DNA of 64,000 bases from Streptomyces ochraceiscleroticus (GTDB taxonomy: Bacteria > Actinomycetota > Actinomycetes > Streptomycetales > Streptomycetaceae): positions 62,001 through 126,000 of the forward strand of contig NZ_JOAX01000022.1 in the NCBI RefSeq assembly GCF_000720485.1, given 5' to 3'. Numbering within the stretch: the stretch's first letter is position 1; every line of letters starts with the position of its first letter. Under the pieces are notes generated by a model. That model had not been told where the DNA came from, made no database searches, and worked only from the letters and a program-made list of their open reading frames with translations. Both the position numbers and the translations under genes were made by a program. Shown here in pieces: positions 35,406-44,351 of the stretch.

Positions 35406-36317
35406 ATGGACGCCAGGCAGCTCGAATACTTCCTCGCCATCGTCGAGCACGGCGGCTTCAGCAAGGCCGCCGCGGCGTTGCATGTGGCCCAGCCGTCCCT
35501 CTCCCAGGCGATGGCCAATCTGGAGGCGGACCTCGGAGTCGCGCTCTTCCACCGGGTGGGCCGTGGCGTCGTCCTCAGCGAGGCGGGTGCCGAACTGCTC
35601 GCGCCCAGCCGTCGAGTACTGCGTGACATGACGGCCGTGCGGGACACGGCCGCCTCGCTGTCCGGACTGCACCGGGGCACGGTGGAAGTGGCGTCCATGC
35701 CCTCTCCGGGCATCGAACCGCTGAGCACCCTCATCCACCGTTTCGCCGAACTGCACCCGGGCGTGACGGTGAGTACGCAGGCCGCTTTCACCCCCGAGGA
35801 GGTCGTGTCCCTGGTACGCAGCGGTGCCTGCGAGCTCGGCCTCCTGGGGTCGGCCGAACCCGTCACAGCGGCCGGCGTGGAAGTCCTGCCCGTCGAGGAA
35901 CAGCCGTTCGTCGTCGTTGCCGCACCGGGCGGCACGGTACGGGACGATGTGGCGATCCGCCCGGGCGACCTGGCCGGGCACAAACTCATCGCCTCCCGTC
36001 CCGGCAGCCTGATGCGCAGCATCGTCGACGACATCACCGCCGGTGGCACCGGCACCGAAATCGTCACGGTCGTCGACCACCGGACCTCCATCCTTCCCCT
36101 CGTACTGACCGGGGTCGGCGTCGCCGTGCTGCCTTCGTCGTGGACGCGGCTGGCGCGACGCTGCGGAGCGGTCGTCGCACCGATCGAGAACACCGCCTAC
36201 CTCCACGTCGCCATGATCAGCCTGCCGGCCCACCTCACCCCCGGAGCACGGTCGTTCCTGAAACTGGCGCACTCCTTCGCTCGTCGGCAAACGCGAACCG
36301 CCACCACCACGACCTGA
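35406..36317 (+). CDS. LysR-family regulator, probably of the dctA/tartrate genes
   Basis: A 303-residue regulator with HTH (MDARQLEYFLAIVEHGGFSK, AAAALHVAQPSLSQAMANLE) and an effector domain with VEVASMPSPGIEPLSTLIHRF. The ATG at 35406 is preceded by GGAGGGG; longer translation is a shadow of glycerate kinase. It is flanked on the same strand by glycerate kinase and tartrate dehydrogenase genes, so it probably responds to tartrate or a related hydroxyacid. Candidate targets are the repeats at 36375-36462. Confidence 0.92.
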   Translation: MDARQLEYFLAIVEHGGFSKAAAALHVAQPSLSQAMANLEADLGVALFHRVGRGVVLSEAGAELLAPSRRVLRDMTAVRDTAASLSGLHRGTVEVASMPSPGIEPLSTLIHRFAELHPGVTVSTQAAFTPEEVVSLVRSGACELGLLGSAEPVTAAGVEVLPVEEQPFVVVAAPGGTVRDDVAIRPGDLAGHKLIASRPGSLMRSIVDDITAGGTGTEIVTVVDHRTSILPLVLTGVGVAVLPSSWTRLARRCGAVVAPIENTAYLHVAMISLPAHLTPGARSFLKLAHSFARRQTRTATTTT

Positions 36318-36374
36318 GGCCCCTTCTACCTAACTCATCGTCAGCTCCTATCGGTCATATCGGAAGCAGGTCTT

Positions 36375-36462
36375 GGACGGGTCCCCGCCCCTCTGTGTTG
36401 ACTCAACAACCAGAAAGCAACCGTCCAAGGACCGGTCCAGGAACCTCCAAGGACCCGTCCAG
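36375..36462. promoter_or_regulatory. Repeated GGAC-GTCC motifs and a palindrome upstream of tartrate dehydrogenase
   Basis: Three copies of GGAC(C/G)(G/C)GTCC at 36375, 36429 and 36451; the middle one (GGACCGGTCC) is a perfect palindrome. The last two lie in 17-bp direct repeats (TCCAAGGACCGGTCCAG and TCCAAGGACCCGTCCAG) offset by 22 bp, two helical turns. Between the first and second is TGTTGA-C-TCAACA (36396-36408), another perfect palindrome. Confidence 0.6.
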
Positions 36463-36480
36463 CTTGCGCAGGAGGCCCCC

Positions 36481-37563
36481 GTGACCCAGCCCCGCACTTT
36501 CCGTATCGCCGCCATTCCCGCCGACGGTGTGGGCGCCGAGGTCGTGGCCGCGGGCCGTACCGTTCTGGACGCCCTGGCCGAGGACTCCCGCGGCGCCTTC
36601 TCCTTCGACTGGGAGGAGTTCCCCTGGGGCTGCGACTACTACGCCAAGACCGGCAAGATGATCGACGACGACGGTCTCGACCGGCTCAAGGACTTCGACG
36701 CGATCTACTTCGGCGCGGTCGGCTGGCCCAACGTGCCCGACCACATCAGCCTGTGGGGCCTGCGCCTGAAGATCTGCCAGTCCTTCGACCAGTGGGCCAA
36801 CATCCGCCCGGTGCACTTCCTGCCCGGTGTCCAGAGCCCCCTGCGCAAGGCCGACGACACCGAACTCGACTGGGTCGTCGTACGCGAGAACAGCGAGGGC
36901 GAGTACGCGGGACTCGGCGGCCGGAACCTCTCAGGGCGTGGCCCCGGAGGCGAAGTCGCCCTCCAGTCCGCCCTGTTCACCGAAGTCGGCTGCGAGCGCA
37001 TCATGCGCTTCGCCTTCGACCTCGCCCGTACCCGCGCCCGGTGCAAGGTCTCCAGCGTCACCAAGAGCAACGCCCAGCAGTACGGCATGGTCCTCTGGGA
37101 CGATGTGTTCAAGCGCGTCGCGCAGGACTACCCGGACGTGGAAACCGAGAGCGTACTCGTCGATGCGATGTCGGCGAAGTTCGTCCTGAAGCCCGAAGAC
37201 CTCTCCGTCGTCGTCGCCTCCAACCTCAACGCCGACATCCTCTCCGACCTCGGCAGCGCACTCGCCGGCAGCCTCGGTCTCGCGGCCAGCGCGAACCTGA
37301 ACCCGGAGCGCCGCTTCCCCAGCATGTTCGAGCCCGTACACGGCTCCGCCCCCGATATCGCAGGCCAGGGTCTCGCCAACCCCATCGGAGCCGTGGGCAG
37401 CGCCGCCCTCATGCTCGACCACTTCGGCCTGCCCGAGCAGGCCGCGCGGCTGCACAAGGCAATCCAGGCCACCACCGCCGCCGGCGTCCTCACCCGCGAT
37501 GTCGGTGGCACCGCTACCACCGAAGAGGTCACCAAGGCCCTCATCGCCCATTTGGCCGACTAG
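36481..37563 (+). CDS. Tartrate dehydrogenase/decarboxylase or D-malate dehydrogenase
   Basis: A 360-residue member of the beta-decarboxylating dehydrogenase family (with IMDH and ICDH). Motifs: FGAVGWPNVPDHISLWGLRL, the substrate loop RENSEGEYAGLGG, catalytic Lys in SVTKSNAQQYGMVLWDD, metal Asp in SNLNADILSDLGSALAG and the cofactor region NPIGAVGSAALML. Known enzymes of this group oxidise L-tartrate, decarboxylate meso-tartrate to D-glycerate and D-malate to pyruvate. GTG start with GGAGG five bases upstream. The nearby glycerate kinase favours the tartrate role; D-malate use remains possible. Confidence 0.92.
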   Translation: MTQPRTFRIAAIPADGVGAEVVAAGRTVLDALAEDSRGAFSFDWEEFPWGCDYYAKTGKMIDDDGLDRLKDFDAIYFGAVGWPNVPDHISLWGLRLKICQSFDQWANIRPVHFLPGVQSPLRKADDTELDWVVVRENSEGEYAGLGGRNLSGRGPGGEVALQSALFTEVGCERIMRFAFDLARTRARCKVSSVTKSNAQQYGMVLWDDVFKRVAQDYPDVETESVLVDAMSAKFVLKPEDLSVVVASNLNADILSDLGSALAGSLGLAASANLNPERRFPSMFEPVHGSAPDIAGQGLANPIGAVGSAALMLDHFGLPEQAARLHKAIQATTAAGVLTRDVGGTATTEEVTKALIAHLAD

Positions 37564-37857
37564 AGGCCACCTCCGGGCGACTACGGAAGCGGCCGGCCGC
37601 GACGCCTCGCCCGTGCCGCCCGCCGCCACGGGACGGCCTCCCACTGCTGACGACAACGGCCTGCGATGCCCGGCATCGCGGGTCGCCGCCTCAGTGGTCC
37701 GCCGGTGGGAATCGGCAAGCCGGCGAGTGCGTATGCCGCTGATTTCCACCCTCATGGGGGAGATGTGTGATTAGCCGGTGGTCTTTGGGGAACCAGGAGG
37801 CAGGCAAAGGCCGACATCGGCAGTCATGCAGATACGTCATGCACGTACGGAGGCGGT
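37564..37857. other. Gene-free stretch between tartrate dehydrogenase and the Lys-rich membrane protein
   Basis: 294 bp with no credible gene on either strand and no clear hairpin terminator. The right end carries the ACGGAGGCGG ribosome site of the next gene. Confidence 0.6.
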
Positions 37858-38442
37858 ATGAACGAGGAGCATTCGTCGTTTGCAAGCAGGCTTCCGGGAC
37901 CACTGCGGGCGATCACGCCGGACCTGCGGCAGGTGCCCGGTGTGAAAGAGGTGTCGAAGGCGGCCGACAGCGCGCTGAACGCGGTGGGCATTGTGTCCCC
38001 GCACGGGCGACGCATCGCGGCGTATACCGGTGCGGGGTTGCTCGGCGTGGCCGGACTCGTCGAATGGCCGATCGCGGTGGCCGGTGCGGCTGCCGTGTGG
38101 CTGACACAGCCCCGCCCCGAAGAGGACGGACACCGCGACGGCAGCTCTGGGCAGCACACGCCGGCTACCAAGGCACAGGCGAAGAGCCCGGCAAAGAGCT
38201 CGCCGAAGAGCCCCGCAAAGGCCCCGGCCAAAACGGCGGCCAAGAGCCAGAGCCAGACAAAGAGCCGGACGAAGACGCAGAGCCAGTCCCCGAGCCAGTC
38301 TCCGAGCAAGGCCAAGGCCAAGCCCACGACCAAGTCCACGGCCAAGGACACGGGGAAGGCGACGACGAGCGGAGGACGCTCGCGTACCGCATCGGGTACG
38401 AAGGCGACGAAGCGGCAGCCGGCGCGGGCAACGGCTTCCTGA
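37858..38442 (+). CDS. Small membrane protein with a Lys/Ala/Ser-rich histone-like tail
   Basis: A 194-residue protein of unknown function. Residues 1-45 are soluble and moderately charged, 50-85 include a hydrophobic stretch (AAYTGAGLLGVAGLVEWPIA), and 95-194 are a very basic low-complexity tail of repeated KSPAK, KAPAK, KSQSQTKS and KSTAKDTGK units, similar in composition to histone H1 or HU-like tails. The tail would be highly cationic. A GGAGGCGGT ribosome site lies just before the ATG. It lies 94 bp upstream of a CtpI-like ATPase on the same strand, so the two are probably expressed together. Confidence 0.75.
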   Translation: MNEEHSSFASRLPGPLRAITPDLRQVPGVKEVSKAADSALNAVGIVSPHGRRIAAYTGAGLLGVAGLVEWPIAVAGAAAVWLTQPRPEEDGHRDGSSGQHTPATKAQAKSPAKSSPKSPAKAPAKTAAKSQSQTKSRTKTQSQSPSQSPSKAKAKPTTKSTAKDTGKATTSGGRSRTASGTKATKRQPARATAS

Positions 38443-38536
38443 CAGTGGATCTTTTCCAGGGGGCGGTCGGCGGCACGGCGTCCGCCCCTCGGGAGACGGG
38501 TGCCCGTGCGCGTTGGACGTTTGATGAGGGTGGGAC

Positions 38537-41500
38537 ATGGTTCTGGGGCTGCTGACCCGCTTGCCCGCGGCCGGATGGGGCGCAGCCCTGTCCGCGCCCG
38601 GCTACGTCGCCCGTGGGCTGGAGGCCGCGCCGCGCCACGTCGCCCGTGGGCTGGAGGCGTGCGCCACGGTGGCCGGAGAGGCCATTGACATCGGCTGGCG
38701 TGCCGCGTCGGACGGCGCGGCGGCGGTGGCCGACACCACGGTCCACGTGGCTCATGTGGCGCGCAACGCGATGCCGGGCGGAATGGAGGAATGGCGGGCC
38801 GGCACCCGGGTGCACCTCGCGTTGCAACCGTCCTCCGACACCGACGACGCCCGGGTACGGCGTGCGGGCGGGGTGGAAGCGGTGGCCCAGAAAGTGGCCA
38901 CCGCTCTCGCGGAGCGCCCGGACGTACTGCTCGCCTACTGGGACGGCGGCCTGGCGCGGCTGGTGGTCACCGCCTCACAGGAGGCGGCCACCGACCGTGT
39001 GGTGAAGAAGGCCAATGACCTGGCCGAACGGTACGGGCTGACGCATGCGCCCCTGCACGAGTTCGCGCACCCGGAGGGCACCACGGCGGTGCGGGTCGCC
39101 GCGACGGCGCTGGCGCTGGACGCCGTCGGCGTGGCGGCGGCGACGGCAGCGCGCGCGTGGCGCGTGCCGCGCTCGTCCAGGGTGGTGACGGCGGGTGTGA
39201 CGCTGCTGCGGGAGAACCCGCGCTTCCGGGCGCTGCTGAAGAACCGGCTCGGTGCGGCGGGAGCGGACCTGGCGCTCGCCGCGGCGAACGCCGCGGTGCA
39301 TGGCGCGGGACAGTCCCCCACCTCGTTGGTACTGGACGGACTGCTGCGCGCGGGGCAGCTCGTGGAGAGCGTGGCACGGGCGGCCGTCTTCGACGCCACC
39401 CACGACAGGGTGTGCACGCCGGAACGGTGCAGCATGACGAAGCGGGAGGTCGCCCGGCCGCCGTTGCGTCCGACTCCGGCGCAGGAGTACGCGGCCCATG
39501 CCGCCACCGGCAGCATGCTGGGCGCCGCCGCGACGCTGCTGCTCAGGCGGAATCTCAACGAGGCGGCGGAGGCGGTGCTGTCGGGCTCCCCGAAGGCCGC
39601 CCGGTACGGCCCGGTGGCCTTCTCCACGGCCCTGGGCAGCGCCCTCGCGCGCTCGGGAGTCCTGGTCCGCGACCCCGAGCGGCTGAAACAACTGCAACTG
39701 GTGGACACGGTGGTGCTGCACCCCAGCGCGCTGCGCGGCAACAGGCGGACGCTCTGCGAGGTGCATCCCAGTGCGGAGGACTGGGACCGCGACCGGCTGT
39801 GGCGGGCCGCGGCCGAGGCCCTGAGCCCGAATGAGAGCGGCGACGCCCCTGGAGTGGAGTTGCGTCCCGTACCGGGCCAGCCCTCGGCCGAGACGGGCAT
39901 GATGATCGCCTCGGCCGGCGGGCGGGACGTCGGTACGGTCACGATCGGCTGGGAACTCGACCCGCTGACCGAAGCCGTACTGGACGCGGCCCGGCAGGCG
40001 GACCAGTACACCATCGTGGTGGACGACCCGGCGCTGGCCGACTTCGCGGCCCTGGCCGACGAGGTCGTCTCCGCCGAACGCCCGCTGGCGGACCACGTAC
40101 GGGGCCGCCAGGCCGACGGGCACGCGGTCCTGACCGTCGCGCGAGTACCGGCCCCACACGACGCGACCGACGCGCAGACGCACGCGGCGGAGCACCCGGA
40201 GGACGAAGAACTGCTGTCCGGGCTGCTGGGCAGCGATGTGGCGGTGGCCCTCACCGACGATGACAGCGCAGTCGTGTGGGACGCGGACGTGCTGGCTTTT
40301 GGCGGTCTGAAGGATGTGTGGCGGCTGCTGGTGGCCGTCCCCGCGGCACGGTCCGTGGGCCGGCAGTCGATGGTCCTCGCCCGGGCGGGCGCGGCACTGT
40401 CCGGTCTGCTGGTCGCCACCGGCGCCCAACGGCGCGGACTGGCCTTCCTCACCGGCTCGCAGCACGCCCCGGTCAACGCCGCGGCGATGGGAGCACTCCT
40501 GGCGGGGTGGCGGTCGGCCGTCGGCGTGGCCGCCGCATCGGCCCCGCAGCCCCGGCCCCGCGTATCGTGGCACGCCCTGGAACCCGACGAGGCGGTGGCC
40601 CGGCTGGAGAACAGCCGCCCCGGCCCGCCCACGCCCCTGGCCGGTGCGGTGACGTCGACCCGGGCCGTGGCCGCACGGGTGACGGGCCATCCCGTCCTCG
40701 CGCCCGCCCGCTGGTCGGTACGGCTCGCCAACGCGGTACGCGCCGAACTGGACGACCCCCTCACCCCCGTTCTCGCCGTCGGCGCGGCGGCCTCCGCCAT
40801 CGTGGGATCGGCCGTCGACGCGACCCTCGTCGTCGGGGCGATGGGCATGAACGCACTCGTCGGCGGCGTACAGCGGCAACGCGCCGAACAGGCCCTGACC
40901 GCGCTGGCCAGGGGCCAGAAGCAGAAGGCCCGCCGCGCCGAGAGCCGCGCTGACGATGCGTCGGCCACGACTGACGTGGTGTCGACCACGGTGGATGCGG
41001 CACGGCTGGTCCCGGGCGATGTGATCAAACTGGACGTGGGCGACGTCGTCCCCGCTGATGCGCGCCTGCTGGCGCTGAACGGTCTGGAGGTCGACGAGTC
41101 CTCGCTGACGGGCGAGTCCCTCCCCACCACCAAACAGCTCAGCGCGACCCCGCAGGCAGCCATTCCCGACCGCCGGTGCATGGTCTTCGAGGGCACCACC
41201 GTGGTCGCAGGGCAGGCCACCGCCGTAGTGGTGGACACGGGGGAGCACACCGAAGCCGGCCGGGCCGTCACGCTCGCCTCCCGCACCCCGCCGGCCGCCG
41301 GCGTCCAGGGCCGCCTGCAGGAACTCACCCGCAAGGCACTCCCACTCACCTTCGCGGGCGGGGCCGCGGTCGCCGGGCTCTCCCTGCTCAGGGGCCGGCC
41401 GATCCGCCAGGCCATCGGGGGAGGCGTGGCCGTCGCGGTCGCGGCCGTCCCCGAGGGGCTTCCCCTCGTGGCCACGGTGGCGCAGTTGGCGGCCGCCCGC

Positions 41501-43177
41501 CGGCTCTCCCGCCGCGGCATTCTGGTACGTACTCCCCGCGCCCTGGAGGCCCTCGGCCGGGTGGACACGGTGTGTTTCGACAAGACCGGCACACTGACCG
41601 AGAACCGGCTGCGCGCGGTCCGTGTCGCCACCGCCGACGGAAACGTCTGCCGGCCGCACGACGAGGAAGCGGTTGACGTCCTGCGGCTGGCGGGGCGCGC
41701 CTGCCCGCAGGAAACCGAGGACACCGCGGGGAAGCAGGCGCACGCCACCGACGAAGCGGTCCTGGCCGCCGCCCCTGCCGACCCCGAGTGGACCGCCACG
41801 GCCGGCCTGCCCTTCGAAGCCAGCCGCGGCTACACGGCCGCCATCGGCGAGACCAGCAGCGGGAGTTGGCTCGTGGTCAAGGGAGCGCCCGAAACCGTAC
41901 TGGATGCCTGCGAGAGCCTCCCGGTGGAGGCGGCGGAATGGGCCCAGTCCCTCGCCAGTGAAGGACTGCGCGTACTCGCTGTCGCCGCTCGCTCCCTCGC
42001 CACTGCCCACGACGCCGACGCACTCGTCAACGCACCCCTGGAAAAGCTGGAGTTCGCGGGATTCGTGGCACTCGCCGACGCTCCGCGTCCGGGTTCGGCT
42101 CCCATGATTCAAGGGCTGGGGGAGGCCGGGGCGAAGCCGGTCATGCTGACCGGTGACCATCCCCATACGGCTCGCGCGGTCGCCGTGGCGCTGGGCTGGC
42201 CGGAGGACACCAAGGTGGTCACCGGCGAAGAGCTCGCGGCCTCGGACCGGGCGGGCAGTGCCCGTCTCCTGCGCGACGCAGGGGTCGTCGCCCGCGTTGC
42301 TCCCGAGCAGAAGCTCCAGGTGGTCGAGGCGTTGCGGGCCGCGGGCAAGGTAGTGGCGATGGTCGGGGACGGCGCCAACGACGCCGCGGCCATCCGGGCC
42401 GCCCATGTCGGTGTCGGTCTCGCCGCGCGTGGCTCGGCTGCCGCCCGTAACGCCGCCGACCTCGTCCTCACCGAACCGGACCTCTCCGTGCTGGTCGACG
42501 CCATCACGGAGGGACGGGCACTGTGGCGCAGCGTCGCGGACGCCATCAGCATCCTGATCGGAGGCAACGCCGGTGAGGTCGGTTTCACCGTGCTCGGCAC
42601 CCTGTTCTCCGGAGTGTCACCGCTGTCCACCCGGCAACTGCTGCTCGTCAACCTGCTGACGGACATGTTCCCCGCGATGGCGGTGGCCGTCACGCCCTCG
42701 GACGTCCAGAACACCGAGGCTTCGGAGTCCGCCACTGGGGGCAGCGCACCGGTCGGTACCAGCGCGCTGGGAGCTCCGCTGTTGCGCCAGATCCGTCAGC
42801 GGGGCGTGGTGACCGCACTGGGTGCCACTGTTGCCTGGCTGATCGGCCGCTTCACCCCCGGTACCGCGCGCCGTACCAGCACCATGGCCCTGTGCGGTGT
42901 CGTCGGCGCCCAGCTCACCCAAACCCTGACCGGCCGCCATCGCAGCCCGCTGCTGTGGGCGACCACCCTGGGCTCCGCCGCCGCCCTGCTGGCCATTGTG
43001 CAGACACCCGGTCTCAGCCACTTCTTCGGCTGCACCCCACTGGGGCCCGTGGCTCTGGCGGGCGTGGCCGCCGCCATCGCGACCAGCATCGCAGGGCCGC
43101 GCGTCATGCCGCCCCTCGAACGGCTCCTCACCCGTATCCAGAGCCAACTGCGCCCGACGACCCCCGCGCCGGCGTAG
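38537..43177 (+). CDS. Giant cation-translocating P-type ATPase (CtpI-like)
   Basis: A 1546-residue P-type ATPase, far longer than the ~900 residues of ordinary P2 pumps and close to mycobacterial CtpI/CtpH. The N-terminal ~700 residues carry no catalytic motif but include two stretches resembling degenerate metal-binding domains and several hydrophobic segments. The C-terminal part has TGES (about 858), the membrane motif AVPEGLPLVATVAQLAAARR, phosphorylation site DKTGTLTEN (Asp about 1015), hinge motif MVGDGANDAAAIRAAHVGVG (about 1276) and the final helices with LLLVNLLTDMFPA. PEGL in helix 4 suits Ca2+/Mn2+/Mg2+-type pumps rather than CPC heavy-metal pumps. Substrate not determined. Confidence 0.93.
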   Translation: MVLGLLTRLPAAGWGAALSAPGYVARGLEAAPRHVARGLEACATVAGEAIDIGWRAASDGAAAVADTTVHVAHVARNAMPGGMEEWRAGTRVHLALQPSSDTDDARVRRAGGVEAVAQKVATALAERPDVLLAYWDGGLARLVVTASQEAATDRVVKKANDLAERYGLTHAPLHEFAHPEGTTAVRVAATALALDAVGVAAATAARAWRVPRSSRVVTAGVTLLRENPRFRALLKNRLGAAGADLALAAANAAVHGAGQSPTSLVLDGLLRAGQLVESVARAAVFDATHDRVCTPERCSMTKREVARPPLRPTPAQEYAAHAATGSMLGAAATLLLRRNLNEAAEAVLSGSPKAARYGPVAFSTALGSALARSGVLVRDPERLKQLQLVDTVVLHPSALRGNRRTLCEVHPSAEDWDRDRLWRAAAEALSPNESGDAPGVELRPVPGQPSAETGMMIASAGGRDVGTVTIGWELDPLTEAVLDAARQADQYTIVVDDPALADFAALADEVVSAERPLADHVRGRQADGHAVLTVARVPAPHDATDAQTHAAEHPEDEELLSGLLGSDVAVALTDDDSAVVWDADVLAFGGLKDVWRLLVAVPAARSVGRQSMVLARAGAALSGLLVATGAQRRGLAFLTGSQHAPVNAAAMGALLAGWRSAVGVAAASAPQPRPRVSWHALEPDEAVARLENSRPGPPTPLAGAVTSTRAVAARVTGHPVLAPARWSVRLANAVRAELDDPLTPVLAVGAAASAIVGSAVDATLVVGAMGMNALVGGVQRQRAEQALTALARGQKQKARRAESRADDASATTDVVSTTVDAARLVPGDVIKLDVGDVVPADARLLALNGLEVDESSLTGESLPTTKQLSATPQAAIPDRRCMVFEGTTVVAGQATAVVVDTGEHTEAGRAVTLASRTPPAAGVQGRLQELTRKALPLTFAGGAAVAGLSLLRGRPIRQAIGGGVAVAVAAVPEGLPLVATVAQLAAARRLSRRGILVRTPRALEALGRVDTVCFDKTGTLTENRLRAVRVATADGNVCRPHDEEAVDVLRLAGRACPQETEDTAGKQAHATDEAVLAAAPADPEWTATAGLPFEASRGYTAAIGETSSGSWLVVKGAPETVLDACESLPVEAAEWAQSLASEGLRVLAVAARSLATAHDADALVNAPLEKLEFAGFVALADAPRPGSAPMIQGLGEAGAKPVMLTGDHPHTARAVAVALGWPEDTKVVTGEELAASDRAGSARLLRDAGVVARVAPEQKLQVVEALRAAGKVVAMVGDGANDAAAIRAAHVGVGLAARGSAAARNAADLVLTEPDLSVLVDAITEGRALWRSVADAISILIGGNAGEVGFTVLGTLFSGVSPLSTRQLLLVNLLTDMFPAMAVAVTPSDVQNTEASESATGGSAPVGTSALGAPLLRQIRQRGVVTALGATVAWLIGRFTPGTARRTSTMALCGVVGAQLTQTLTGRHRSPLLWATTLGSAAALLAIVQTPGLSHFFGCTPLGPVALAGVAAAIATSIAGPRVMPPLERLLTRIQSQLRPTTPAPA

Positions 43178-43291
43178 CCCCCGCACCGCTGGAGCCCCTG
43201 CACCGCAACGCCGCTGCGCCCTTTCTCCCCGACACCGGTAGTCTCGGCGTCTTGTCTGTGACTCATGGTGTTCTTGATCCGGAGGGTATGC

Positions 43292-44269
43292 GTGCGAGTG
43301 TGGCGACGTTGTATGGACGCGGCCGAGGTGCGAGGGAGTGAAGCGCGCGCCGACTATGTGAAGGTCGCGCAGTTCATGCAACGCAGGGAGCCGGCCGGCT
43401 ACGCGGCGGTGCGGCTGCTGACGCCTCCGCACTTCCAGCCCCATGTGCTGGCCGGTTACGCGTTCGCCTCGTTCACCGACGACCTCTGCGACCAGGGCAC
43501 GGTGCCGGAGCGCATACGGCGCTTCGACGCCTGGGCAGGCCAGATCCGGGCAGCGCTGGATTCCGGTACCGCTCGGCACCCACTCCTGCGCGCGTTTCTC
43601 TACACATCCTCACTGCGTGACCTGCCCCGCCACTGGATCGAGTCCTACTTGGAGGGAGCGCGGATCGACCTGGACTTCCCGGGTTTCGCCACGGAGGCCG
43701 ACTACCAGGCGTACGTGGACCAGCTCACCTGGCCCTTCCTCATGATCACGACGGGGCTGGCGCAGCAGGGCGGCGGCAGCCCGGAATTCGCGCAGAGCTG
43801 CCGGCTGGTCGCCGACGCGGGCCAGCGCACCGACATCCTGACGGACCTGGCCGAGGACCTGCGGGACGGGCGCCTCTACCTGCCTCTCGACGCACTCGAG
43901 CACCACGGCGTCGACCGTGCCGACCTCGTTGCGGGGCGAGACGCCCCCGGCGTCCGAGCGCTGCTCTCCGACGCCGCCGGCAAGGCCCACGGCACGCTCC
44001 GCGAGGCGACCCGACTGCTGGACGAACTCCCCGATGAGTACGGCCCGTTGATGCGCTTCGTACTGAACCTGCACCACCAGCGCCTGGAGACGGTGGTCAC
44101 CATGGGAGCCGCCGTCACCCGACGGCCGGCCCGGGACAATCCACTGACCTGCCTCCGCCTGCTGGCCAGGGCACGCCGACCCCGTAACGACCGGCGGCCC
44201 ACGCCACAGTCACAGCCACAGTCGACGGGCAGCGCGACAGGTGACGATGGCGAGCGCATCGCGGCCTGA
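43292..44269 (+). CDS. Squalene/phytoene synthase family protein
   Basis: A 325-residue head-to-head prenyl synthase-like protein. Two aspartate-rich Mg-diphosphate motifs are present: DDLCD in SFTDDLCDQG and DLAED in ILTDLAEDLRDGRLYLP. The GTG at 43292 is favoured with GGAGGG five bases upstream. The last 40 residues are a basic then Gln/Pro-rich tail absent from classical enzymes. No other isoprenoid gene is nearby (no prenyl diphosphate synthase, desaturase or cyclase), so product and pathway are unknown; some relatives catalyse unrelated prenyl chemistry. Confidence 0.88.
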   Translation: MRVWRRCMDAAEVRGSEARADYVKVAQFMQRREPAGYAAVRLLTPPHFQPHVLAGYAFASFTDDLCDQGTVPERIRRFDAWAGQIRAALDSGTARHPLLRAFLYTSSLRDLPRHWIESYLEGARIDLDFPGFATEADYQAYVDQLTWPFLMITTGLAQQGGGSPEFAQSCRLVADAGQRTDILTDLAEDLRDGRLYLPLDALEHHGVDRADLVAGRDAPGVRALLSDAAGKAHGTLREATRLLDELPDEYGPLMRFVLNLHHQRLETVVTMGAAVTRRPARDNPLTCLRLLARARRPRNDRRPTPQSQPQSTGSATGDDGERIAA

Positions 44270-44351
44270 CCGTCACGCCCGCGACCTCTGAGTACGGCTG
44301 GGCGCCCGCGTGTTGGCTGTTCCATTGCCGCCGACACCCTCTGCCCTGTGG

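Noticed and set aside
38935..42406. Very long open frames antisense to the P-type ATPase (954 and 1143 codons)
   Set aside because: They arise from third-position G/C bias of the ATPase gene; the translations are Arg/Gly/Ala-rich without any family motif, and no ribosome site or promoter supports them.
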